Positions 1 through 5,875 of a stretch of DNA of 5,875 nt are shown here, one piece after another; the first letter of the stretch is position 1; each line of letters opens with the position of its first letter. Source of the stretch: Gp6-AA40 sp050742535 (GTDB lineage Bacteria > Acidobacteriota > Vicinamibacteria > Vicinamibacterales > UBA2999); the NCBI GenBank assembly GCA_050742535.1, contig JBOGIQ010000362.1, forward strand, positions 1 to 5,875, written 5' to 3'. The position numbers were made by a program, and so were the translations under genes. Below the pieces are notes generated by a model. It had not been told where the DNA came from and searched no databases. It saw only the letters and a program-made list of their open reading frames with translations.

Positions 1-3000
1 ATGTCTCGCCGCGCTCAGCACTCGAGCAGCAGATCGCTGCAGTCTGGACGGAGGTGCTCGGCCTCGCGCAGGTGAGCGTCGATGCGAACTTCTTCGATAT
101 CGGCGGGCACTCGCTGCGGCTCATCGCCGTGCAGGCGAAGCTTGCCGAGGCGCTCGACCGGACGGTTCCGCTCGTCACGCTGTTTCAGTACCCGACCGTG
201 GCAGCGCTGGCGCGCCATCTTTCTGAGGAAGACATTGCCGCGCCACCGCTGGCGCCGGCGGCCAATCCATCCGTCGAGTCGATCGCGATCATCGGCGTCG
301 CCGGCAGGTTCCCCGGCGCGCCCGACGTGGACAGGTTCTGGTCCAACCTACGAGACGGCGTGGAGACGATCCGACGCTTCAGCGGAGAAGAATTGATCGC
401 TGCAGGAGTACCGCCGTCGGTACTCGACGATCCGCACTACGTGCCGGCGCGCGGCGCCCTCGCGGATCCCGACCTGTTCGATGCGGAGCTGTTCGGATAC
501 GCCCCGCGCGAGGCGGCGCTCCTCGATCCGCAGCAGCGGCTGATGCTCGAGTGCGCATGGACGGCGCTCGAGAACGCCGGTTATGCGCCGCGTCGGCGGT
601 CGAACGTGCGCATCGGCGTCTATGCGGGAACGAGCGCAAACACCTACATTCTGGCCGCCGATCGTGCCGCCCTCGGCGCGTCGAGCCCACTGCAGGTGCT
701 CGTGGCGAGCGATAAGGACTTCCTCGCCACGCGCGTCAGCTACAAGCTGGAACTGCACGGCCCCGCTGTCACCGTGCAGACGGCATGCTCGACCTCCCTG
801 GTCGCGGTCCACACGGCCTGCCACGCGCTGCGGGCGGGGGAATGCGACGTTGCGCTCGCGGGCGGTGTATCGGTGACGGTGCCCTCGATCGGAGGCTATC
901 GACATACACCGGACGGCATCGCCTCGCCGGATGGACATTGCCGGCCGTTCGACGCTCAGGCCGGCGGGACCGTTGCCGGAAACGGCGTCGGGGTCGTCGT
1001 GCTCAAGCGGCTCGGACAGGCTGTGGCCGACGGGGACAACGTGCTGGCGGTCATCCGCGGATCCGCCGTCAATAACGACGGTGCCGACAAAGTGGGCTTC
1101 ACCGCCCCGAGTGTGAACGGACAAGCCGCGGTGATCGCCGCCGCTCAGGCCGACGCGGGTGTCCCCGCCGACACTATTACTTACGTCGAAGCACACGGCA
1201 CCGGCACTGCGCTCGGCGACCCGGTCGAAGTCGCGGCGCTTCGGCGGGTGTTCGGTGACGGCGCCGGGCCGTCGAGCTGCGCGCTCGCGTCCGTCAAGTC
1301 GAACGTCGGGCATCTGGATGCGGCCGCGGGCATTACCGCGTTGATCAAGGTTGTGTTGGCACTCACGCATCGTGAGCTGCCACCGAGCCTGCACTTTACG
1401 AAGCCCAATCCACAGCTCGACCTGGGTCCGTTCTACGTGCCGACGCTGCTGACACCGTGGACGCCTCGCCCCGGCGTGCCGCGTCGCGCCGGCGTGAGCT
1501 CGTTCGGCATGGGAGGCACCAACGCACACGTCATTCTCGAAGAGGCGCCAGATCGTCACGCTGCGGCGCATGCCCGCCCCTGTCATATCCTGCCGGTGTC
1601 GGGGCATTCCCTAACCGCCGTGGATGCGGCCGCGGAGCAGCTGGCGTCCTGGCTCGAGGCACAGTCAGAGTCGTCGGTTGCGGACGTGGCGTTTACTCAG
1701 CAAGTGGGTCGCGCTGCCCTGCGAGTGCGGCGCGTGGCGACCGGCCGCGACGCGTCCTCGATTGCCGCAGCGCTCAGAGCAGCGCCGGCTCGCACCGTCA
1801 CGGGCGGTGAGCCTTCACTCGTGTGGCTGTTTCCAGGGCAAGGGACGCAGCTTGTCGGGATGGGTCGCGCGCTGTACGACAGCGAGCCGACCTTCCGCGC
1901 CGAGATCGATGCGTGCGCCGCCGCTCTCGATCGCTGGCTCGATCGCGATCTTCGCGCCGTGCTCTATCCGGAGTCGGCGGACGCTGAAGCCGACGCCGAG
2001 GCGCGCCTGGCTGAGACGACGTGGACGCAGGTGGCGCTGGTCTCTGTGGAGCTGGCGCTGGCCGCCCTCTGGCAATCGTGGGGACTCCGTCCGGCCGCTG
2101 TGCTGGGACACAGCGTGGGCGAGCTGGCGGCGGCGTGCGTGGCCGGCGCACTGACACGCGAGTCGGTGCTGCACCTCGCCGCGACGCGCGGCCGCCTGAT
2201 GCACGCGGCGCCAGCCGGCGGAATGATCGCGATTGCGGGCCGCGCCGACGAGATCGATTCGCTGCTCGGTCCGGATCTCTGGCTCGCGGCGGTCAACGGC
2301 GCCAGCCAGTGCGTGGTCGCCGGAACGTGGCCGGCGCTCGCCCGACTCGAAGCGTGCCTCAGTCGTGAGGGCCGGCCGGTGCAGCGTCTGCCCGCCAGTG
2401 GTGCCTTCCATTCCGGTCTCATGGCGGGAGTCGTTGATCCGCTGAACGACGCGGCCCTGGCTCACACCGCGTCGCCGCCGCGCGTCCCGTGGATCTCGAC
2501 CGTGACCGGCGAGGTCATCACTGCCGCCCCACCTGCGGCCTACTGGGGTGCGCAGGTCACGGCGCCCGTTCAGTGGGCCGCCGCCGTTGCGTCTGCACGC
2601 GCATTCGTCGGCGCCGCGCCGGTCTGGCTCGAGCTGGGACCGGGCCACACCCTGACACGGCTCGTGCAACCGCTGTCAGCCGGTGAGACGGCGATTTCAG
2701 CCATGGACGGCGCTGACGCCGCCGCAGCGACGGCCGCCGCGTGTGGTCAGGCCTGGGCGGCTGGAGCCGACGTGGACTGGATGGCGTACCACAGACACCT
2801 GCCGCGACAACGGCTGGCGCTGCCGTCGTATCCGTTCCAGCGCCAGCGCTACTGGCTCGAGGCGGCACCGCGCCGCGACACCGCTGCCAGTGCGCGAGTG
2901 GAGAAACGGTCGGACATTTCACAGTGGCTTTATGTACCGACCTGGAAGCAGATGCCTCCAGCTCGCGGTGTGCGTCGCGACGGCGAACACTGCCTGCTGT

Positions 3001-4772
3001 TCGCGGCCTCGACGGAGGTCGGCGAGCGGCTGAAGAAGACCCTCGAAGCGCGCGGTTGCGTGGTGACCATCGCCGAACCAGGGGACGGCTGGTCTGCGCG
3101 CTCCGCAGATCGTTACGTCGTCAATCCTGGTGTTCGGGAGGACTACGCGACACTGTTCGATGCGCTCGTGCGCGCCGATCGTTTTCCAGCGCGCATCGTC
3201 CACGCGTGGACAGCCGACGGGCCGGCCGGGCAGGAGAGCGAAACCGACCGCGGCACCGGGAGCATCGTTCGCGCAGTTCACGCGATCACGCGATCGACCG
3301 TACCGCCTCCCGTTCGGATGGTTGTGCTGTCCAGCGAGACGCAGATCGTCAGCGGCAGTGAGACCGTGTCGCCCGCGCGTGCGTCGATCACGGGCCTGTG
3401 CCGCGTCATCCCACAGGAGCATCCCTCGATTGGCTGCCGCTCTGTCGACATCGAACCGGAGACGCTCACGTCGGAAGCCGCTCTTGGGCGGCTGGCGAAC
3501 GAGCTGGTCGCCGACGCCGACGACGTCGTCGTTGCCTTGCGCGGGCAGTGGCGGTGGGTGCAGCAGTTCGACGCCCTGCCCGCAGCCACATCCGCCGACC
3601 GTCCTCCAGCACGTTCCGATGGGCCTTACCTGATCACCGGCGGACTCGGACGCATCGGGCTTGCGCTGGCCGAGCATCTGGCTCGAGCCGTGCGTACGAC
3701 GTTCGTCCTCGTCACACGATCGGCGTTTCCTGCAAGACCCGACTGGGTGCGGTGGCTCGAAACGCACCCGGATTCCGATGCGACGAGCGCCACCATCCGG
3801 CGGCTTGCGGCGATCGAGGAGCGCGGCAGTCGAGTGCTCGTCGCGCAGGCGGACGTGACCGATCGCACGCAGTTTGCCGAAGCCGTTGCGCGGGCCGAAG
3901 CGGATGTCGGCGCGATTCGCGTCGCGATACACGCGGCGGGTGCTACCGCGGAGGCCGATTTCGCGGCCGTCACGGCAACCGATTCCGCGCTGATCGAACG
4001 GCACCGTCTGCCGAAACTCCGAGGCGCGGAAGTCGTGCGCGAGGTGTTCCGCGATCGGCCGCTCGAGCTCTGCGTGCTGATGTCGTCGCTCGCGAGCGTG
4101 CTGGGCGGGTTGCGGTTTGGTGCGTATGCCGCCGCCAACGAGAGTCTCAACAGGTTCGCCGACCTCGAGGCTGCCCACGGGCGTCCCTGGATCAGCGTTG
4201 CGTGGGACGGATGGCGATTCGCGGAATCCGACCGCGAGGCACGCGGAGAGCTGGCGGCGCTGGCGATGACGCCACACGAAGGGGTTGCCGCGTTCGACCG
4301 CATCCTCGATACCGGTTGGCGAGGCACAGTCATCGTTTCCACAGGCGAGCTGGCCGCGCGCATGCGACGGAGCACACTGCCGCCCGCAGACCACGACGGC
4401 GGGGCTCCGCTCTCGGCCAGGCCGGCGGTCGAAGCGGCGTTCGTGGAACCGCGCACCAACACCGAACAGGTGGTGGCGCGCGTCTGGGCCGACTCACTGG
4501 GGATCGATCGTGTGGGCGTGGACGACAACTTTTTCGAGCTGGGAGGACATTCACTGCTCGGGGTGCATCTGGCGGCCAGACTCTCTCAGGAGCTCCGGGT
4601 CAACGTCTCGCTCCATGACGTGCTGGCTCATCCGACCGTGGCCGCGCTCTCGCGCATCGCCGGCCGGTTGCAGGACACGGGGGACGTGACCGCCGGGACC
4701 GTTGCCCGCGCGCTCGAGGCGGTGCACCAGATGTCGGAAGAGGAAGTCGAGCGGCTCCTCGCAGAATCGTGA
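1..4772 (+). CDS. Modular type I polyketide synthase, 5'-truncated (ACP-KS-AT-KR-ACP)
   Basis: This cytosolic megasynthase extends a carrier-bound acyl chain by one malonyl unit and reduces the new beta-ketone to an alcohol. Its first complete codon is 3-5, and 1589 residues are visible before the TGA at 4770-4772 (residue numbers below count from codon 3-5). Domains in order: carrier about 5-73, KS 91-516, AT 605-891, KR 975-1454, ACP 1481-1557, tail 1558-1589. The start codon lies left of the window. The GTG at 54 is not the start, because the codons before it encode the first helix of the carrier domain (LEQQIAAVW). The AT-KR spacing is filled by the KR structural subdomain, leaving no room for DH, ER or methyltransferase domains, and there is no thioesterase. 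This is therefore an internal subunit of an assembly line, not its last step. The glycosyltransferase gene follows with a 4-base overlap. Whether the missing N-terminal part is PKS or NRPS cannot be seen. Confidence 0.97.
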   Translation, partial: VSPRSALEQQIAAVWTEVLGLAQVSVDANFFDIGGHSLRLIAVQAKLAEALDRTVPLVTLFQYPTVAALARHLSEEDIAAPPLAPAANPSVESIAIIGVAGRFPGAPDVDRFWSNLRDGVETIRRFSGEELIAAGVPPSVLDDPHYVPARGALADPDLFDAELFGYAPREAALLDPQQRLMLECAWTALENAGYAPRRRSNVRIGVYAGTSANTYILAADRAALGASSPLQVLVASDKDFLATRVSYKLELHGPAVTVQTACSTSLVAVHTACHALRAGECDVALAGGVSVTVPSIGGYRHTPDGIASPDGHCRPFDAQAGGTVAGNGVGVVVLKRLGQAVADGDNVLAVIRGSAVNNDGADKVGFTAPSVNGQAAVIAAAQADAGVPADTITYVEAHGTGTALGDPVEVAALRRVFGDGAGPSSCALASVKSNVGHLDAAAGITALIKVVLALTHRELPPSLHFTKPNPQLDLGPFYVPTLLTPWTPRPGVPRRAGVSSFGMGGTNAHVILEEAPDRHAAAHARPCHILPVSGHSLTAVDAAAEQLASWLEAQSESSVADVAFTQQVGRAALRVRRVATGRDASSIAAALRAAPARTVTGGEPSLVWLFPGQGTQLVGMGRALYDSEPTFRAEIDACAAALDRWLDRDLRAVLYPESADAEADAEARLAETTWTQVALVSVELALAALWQSWGLRPAAVLGHSVGELAAACVAGALTRESVLHLAATRGRLMHAAPAGGMIAIAGRADEIDSLLGPDLWLAAVNGASQCVVAGTWPALARLEACLSREGRPVQRLPASGAFHSGLMAGVVDPLNDAALAHTASPPRVPWISTVTGEVITAAPPAAYWGAQVTAPVQWAAAVASARAFVGAAPVWLELGPGHTLTRLVQPLSAGETAISAMDGADAAAATAAACGQAWAAGADVDWMAYHRHLPRQRLALPSYPFQRQRYWLEAAPRRDTAASARVEKRSDISQWLYVPTWKQMPPARGVRRDGEHCLLFAASTEVGERLKKTLEARGCVVTIAEPGDGWSARSADRYVVNPGVREDYATLFDALVRADRFPARIVHAWTADGPAGQESETDRGTGSIVRAVHAITRSTVPPPVRMVVLSSETQIVSGSETVSPARASITGLCRVIPQEHPSIGCRSVDIEPETLTSEAALGRLANELVADADDVVVALRGQWRWVQQFDALPAATSADRPPARSDGPYLITGGLGRIGLALAEHLARAVRTTFVLVTRSAFPARPDWVRWLETHPDSDATSATIRRLAAIEERGSRVLVAQADVTDRTQFAEAVARAEADVGAIRVAIHAAGATAEADFAAVTATDSALIERHRLPKLRGAEVVREVFRDRPLELCVLMSSLASVLGGLRFGAYAAANESLNRFADLEAAHGRPWISVAWDGWRFAESDREARGELAALAMTPHEGVAAFDRILDTGWRGTVIVSTGELAARMRRSTLPPADHDGGAPLSARPAVEAAFVEPRTNTEQVVARVWADSLGIDRVGVDDNFFELGGHSLLGVHLAARLSQELRVNVSLHDVLAHPTVAALSRIAGRLQDTGDVTAGTVARALEAVHQMSEEEVERLLAES
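15..221 (+). other. Carrier protein domain of the preceding module (ACP or PCP)
   Basis: This four-helix phosphopantetheine carrier hands the growing chain to the KS that follows in the same polypeptide. The motif FFDIGGHSL carries the attachment serine at residue 37 (codon 111-113). Helix I (LEQQIAAVWTEVLG) and the later segment LFQYPTVAALARHL frame it. The SPR-x-x-LEQ lead-in and the GGHS form occur both in NRPS peptidyl carriers and in ACPs of hybrid-type PKS modules. The ACP at the end of this protein looks similar, so this domain alone does not tell whether the upstream module is NRPS or PKS. Confidence 0.92.
273..1550 (+). other. Ketosynthase (KS) domain
   Basis: This domain performs decarboxylative Claisen condensation between the upstream acyl chain and carrier-bound malonate. 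The active-site cysteine lies in TACSTS (residue 262, codon 786-788). The two histidines lie in EAHGTGT (residue 398, codon 1194-1196) and SNVGH (residue 437, codon 1311-1313). The domain opens at SIAIIG and ends at FGMGGTNAHVILEEA, the usual full length of about 425 residues. With Cys-His-His intact it should be an active elongating KS, not a decarboxylating loading KS or a trans-AT KS0. The stretch SPDGHCRPFDA, GTVAGNGVGVVVLKR, NNDGADKVGFTAPSV is, from memory, the style of KS domains in mixed NRPS/PKS assembly lines. That subtype is inference. A linker of about 90 residues (1551-1814) leads to the AT. Confidence 0.96.
1815..2675 (+). other. Acyltransferase (AT) domain, predicted malonyl-CoA specific
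   Basis: This domain loads the extender unit from its CoA thioester onto the downstream ACP, so this is a cis-AT module. It begins at LFPGQGTQ. The nucleophile is the serine of GHSVGE (residue 704, codon 2112-2114), and the carboxylate-binding arginine is in TRGRLM (residue 729, codon 2187-2189). Three specificity signatures agree on malonyl-CoA: ETTWTQ (2013-2030), Val rather than Gln after the nucleophile (GHSVG), and GAFHS (2400-2414) where methylmalonyl enzymes have YASHS. The post-AT linker ends in the usual YPFQRQRYW (about 2829-2855). Substrate choice is inferred from these known fingerprints. Confidence 0.93.
2925..4364 (+). other. Ketoreductase (KR) domain, structural plus catalytic halves
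   Basis: This domain makes an NADPH-dependent reduction of the beta-keto intermediate to a beta-hydroxyacyl thioester. The structural half starts at WLYVPTW (residue 975) and includes GLCRVIPQEHP. The catalytic half has the Rossmann motif TGGLGRIG (3636-3659). The tetrad is complete with the expected spacing: Lys 1338 (codon 4014-4016), Ser 1362 (4086-4088), Tyr 1375 (4125-4127) and Asn 1379 (4137-4139). An insert of roughly 30 residues with PDWVRWLETH follows VLVTRS; similar inserts are known in KRs of hybrid-type modules. Neither stereochemical fingerprint is present: the LDD loop is replaced (HAAGATAEAD) and the A-type Trp position is Leu (SVLGG). The enzyme should be active, but its alcohol configuration cannot be read from motifs. 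Confidence 0.93.
4443..4673 (+). other. Acyl carrier protein (ACP) domain of this module
   Basis: This domain carries the malonyl extender and then the extended beta-hydroxyacyl chain on phosphopantetheine. The attachment serine is in FFELGGHSL (residue 1517, codon 4551-4553), preceded by EPRTNTEQVVARVW and DRVGVDD and followed by HPTVAALSRI. It shares the overall style of the upstream carrier but differs at many positions, so it is not a recent copy. Confidence 0.96.
4674..4769 (+). other. Possible C-terminal docking tail of the PKS
   Basis: The 32 residues after the ACP end in an acidic, probably helical segment, ALEAVHQMSEEEVERLLAES. Tails of the type (L/M)S-(E/D)-E-E-V-x-x-LL are common at C-termini of PKS subunits and can bind the next assembly-line protein. 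With no thioesterase present, a docking role is plausible, but the partner is not in this window. The role is inference from position and composition. Confidence 0.5.
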
Positions 4773-4781
4773 TCGCGATTC
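4764..4781 (+). promoter_or_regulatory. GTGA stop/start overlap inside a small inverted repeat
   Basis: The PKS stop TGA (4770-4772) and the glycosyltransferase start GTG (4769-4771) overlap as GTGA, the usual sign of translational coupling by termination-reinitiation. The nearest purine-rich stretch (GGAAGAGGAAG, 4736-4746) is about 22 bases upstream, too far for an ordinary ribosome binding site. The arms GAATCGT (4764-4770) and GCGATTC (4775-4781) could pair as six Watson-Crick pairs plus one G-U pair around the loop GATC, placing the start codon in a small hairpin. The overlap is certain if both gene calls hold; a regulatory role for the hairpin is speculative. Confidence 0.5.
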
Positions 4782-5875
4782 GTGAGGCCGCCGGCGCACG
4801 CGCGCACACCGCGCCGCCGAAGACGTGCGAGCCGCTTGTCGTCTTCGTCACGGGACTCTACTCGCCGAAAGGACGCGACAGCGTCTCGATTCAGAACCGC
4901 GACTACATGATTGGCCTGCACGATCTCGGGATGGACGTGCGCGTGCTGGACATGACCGCTCAGGGAGACTTCTCGTCCCTGCTGAAAGTCGCGAGAGTCG
5001 CGGCGACGTATGGCGCGGTCCGCGGGCACCCGCGCCTTGGCGGTGCCGCTGCGCATGCACTCGTTCGCCAGGAGACGTGGCTGCGCCCGCTGATCGGCGC
5101 CGCACGGTACCTGAGAAGACGCGGTGCGGCCGAGCCGGCGGCTTCGCGACACCGCCATGGCGACGGCGATCGGGATCTCGTTGCCGGCATGACGCTGGAG
5201 TGCGCGCATGGAGCGCGACCGATCGATGCTGCATCCGTGGCGTGCGTCCTCAGCGCGTACGATCTGATCTACGCACCCGCCTGGGGCGGCGTGTGGAAGC
5301 GGGCGATTGCCCGGCGCCTGCGCGAGCTGCTGCCTCGAGCGTGCGCCTTCCAGTGGTTCGTCAACCTGGTCAGCGAGACCACACAGGTTTCGCCGGCAAT
5401 CGTGCGTGGGCTCGATGCCTTCGACGAAGTCTGGGTCCCGGCCGAGTTCCATGTGCAGGCGCTGGCGCGGAGCGGCGCCTTGTGTCGGCGCGTCTTCAAG
5501 GTTCCGGAGGCGGTCGACACCGCGATCTTTCACGAGCGCGTGGCACCAGCGCGAATCGACGGACGCCGGGACTTCTGTTTCCTGACGGTCTCGCAGTACC
5601 TGCCCGACCAGCGAGCGGTCTCGACCGCGCGGCAGTCGAGCCGCGACCTGGCGCTGCTGTGGAATCAGGCACGCAAGGCGACCGATCTGCTGATTCAGGC
5701 ATTCCTCGAGGAGTTCGGGCCGGATGAAGACGTGTGCCTGGCGGTGAAATCGACCCACGATCAGGCGGCCCTGTCGGCGGCGCTGCGGCGGGTGGTGACC
5801 GAGCGCGGTTTTCCCGAGTCGCGTCTCGCTCAAATCGTGCCCATCGGCGGGTGGAGCGATGCTGTCGATGTGGCG
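4769..5875 (+). CDS. Glycosyltransferase, GT-B fold (GT4-like), 3'-truncated
   Basis: This is a probable cytosolic tailoring enzyme that transfers a sugar from a nucleotide-sugar donor; donor and acceptor are unknown. There are 369 codons without a stop to the right edge. The first Rossmann strand is visible as PLVVFVTGLYSPKG (22-35), followed by NRDYMIGLHDLGMDVRVLD. The inter-domain part has FDEVWVPAEFHVQAL and the typical VPEAVDTAIFH (245-255). The donor-binding half opens with DFCFLTVSQY and RKATDLLIQAFLEEF (302-316), matching the R-K-x-x-D-x-L-I-x-A-F pattern of GT4-like enzymes. The EX7E-type acidic site would lie beyond the window. No signal peptide or membrane helix is apparent. GTG at 4769 is chosen because it overlaps the PKS stop and keeps the first strand; the next in-frame ATG (4907) would delete that strand. 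An extra segment of about 25 residues precedes the RK motif. The context suggests glycosylation of the cluster product, though a cell-envelope role is not excluded. Confidence 0.85.
   Translation, partial: MIAIREAAGARAHTAPPKTCEPLVVFVTGLYSPKGRDSVSIQNRDYMIGLHDLGMDVRVLDMTAQGDFSSLLKVARVAATYGAVRGHPRLGGAAAHALVRQETWLRPLIGAARYLRRRGAAEPAASRHRHGDGDRDLVAGMTLECAHGARPIDAASVACVLSAYDLIYAPAWGGVWKRAIARRLRELLPRACAFQWFVNLVSETTQVSPAIVRGLDAFDEVWVPAEFHVQALARSGALCRRVFKVPEAVDTAIFHERVAPARIDGRRDFCFLTVSQYLPDQRAVSTARQSSRDLALLWNQARKATDLLIQAFLEEFGPDEDVCLAVKSTHDQAALSAALRRVVTERGFPESRLAQIVPIGGWSDAVDVA

Noticed and set aside
54..56. GTG as the start codon of the PKS gene
   Set aside because: The same frame is open to the left edge, and the codons before 54 encode conserved carrier-domain sequence (LEQQIAAVWTE), so the gene is truncated by the window.
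1..75. ATG at the very first base as a gene start
   Set aside because: That frame meets TGA at 73-75 and its peptide resembles nothing; the carrier domain is in another frame.
281..290. GATCGCGATC palindrome, seen again at 1941-1950 and in near form at 2225-2234 and 4771-4780
   Set aside because: The copies lie mostly inside conserved coding sequence at irregular spacing, and GATCG-rich words are expected at this base composition. They are not the GCGATCGC repeat of cyanobacteria.
2855..2925. Possible dehydratase or methyltransferase between AT and KR
   Set aside because: Only a short linker separates YPFQRQRYW from the KR structural subdomain (WLYVPTW), and no DH HxxxGxxxxP or SAM-binding motif was found up to the NADPH site.
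2919..4394. Long minus-strand ORF (491 aa) opposite the KR region; likewise 348-1607, 1815-2669 and 3626-4528 on the minus strand
   Set aside because: They are antisense to strongly conserved PKS domains, and their products are low-complexity, rich in Arg, Ala, Gly and His or Ser, with no recognisable motif. Long antisense frames are expected in high-GC coding DNA.
4907..4909. ATG as an alternative glycosyltransferase start
   Set aside because: It would remove the first beta strand and loop (PLVVFVTGLYSPKG) and leave a gap after the PKS, whereas GTG at 4769 gives a classic overlap.
4825..5727. Plus-strand ORF of 300 aa after the PKS
   Set aside because: Its product is Arg-rich and motif-free. 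The neighbouring frame from 4769 carries clear glycosyltransferase motifs throughout, so this is a shadow.
4628..5833. Minus-strand ORF of 401 aa across the PKS/glycosyltransferase junction
   Set aside because: It is antisense to both the ACP coding region and the glycosyltransferase, has no recognisable domain, and spans two genes on the opposite strand.

Overview
The window is a coding-dense, high-GC stretch (about two-thirds G+C by eye) from a bacterial secondary-metabolite biosynthetic cluster. Two co-directional genes on the + strand fill it, and both run off an edge. I see no RNA gene, mobile element, CRISPR array, terminator or free intergenic region.

Positions 1-4772 hold the 3' part of a large modular type I polyketide synthase (PKS) gene. 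The reading frame is already open at the left edge, so the start codon lies outside. Visible domain order: carrier protein (end of the preceding module) - KS - AT - KR - ACP - short acidic helical tail - stop. This is one complete non-loading elongation module, with no dehydratase, enoylreductase, methyltransferase or thioesterase. All main catalytic residues are present. AT motifs point to malonyl-CoA, so the module should add one two-carbon unit and reduce the beta-keto group to a beta-hydroxyl. KS and KR sequence style resembles modules of mixed NRPS/PKS systems, so the carrier at the left edge may belong to an NRPS or a PKS module.

Positions 4769-5875 hold the 5' part (369 codons) of a second gene, a predicted GT-B-type glycosyltransferase. 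Its GTG start overlaps the PKS stop codon (GTGA), so the two are probably one operon with coupled translation. No stop is reached before the right edge. The arrangement suggests a glycosylated polyketide or peptide-polyketide product, but the PKS subunit has no release domain, so the chain must be passed to, or released by, a protein encoded elsewhere.

The taxon cannot be fixed. The base composition, GTG start and hybrid-type module style fit a high-GC producer such as a myxobacterium, acidobacterium or other soil bacterium. I found no evidence of an undescribed kind of system: this is a recognisable megasynthase-plus-tailoring-enzyme operon with a few details worth checking.
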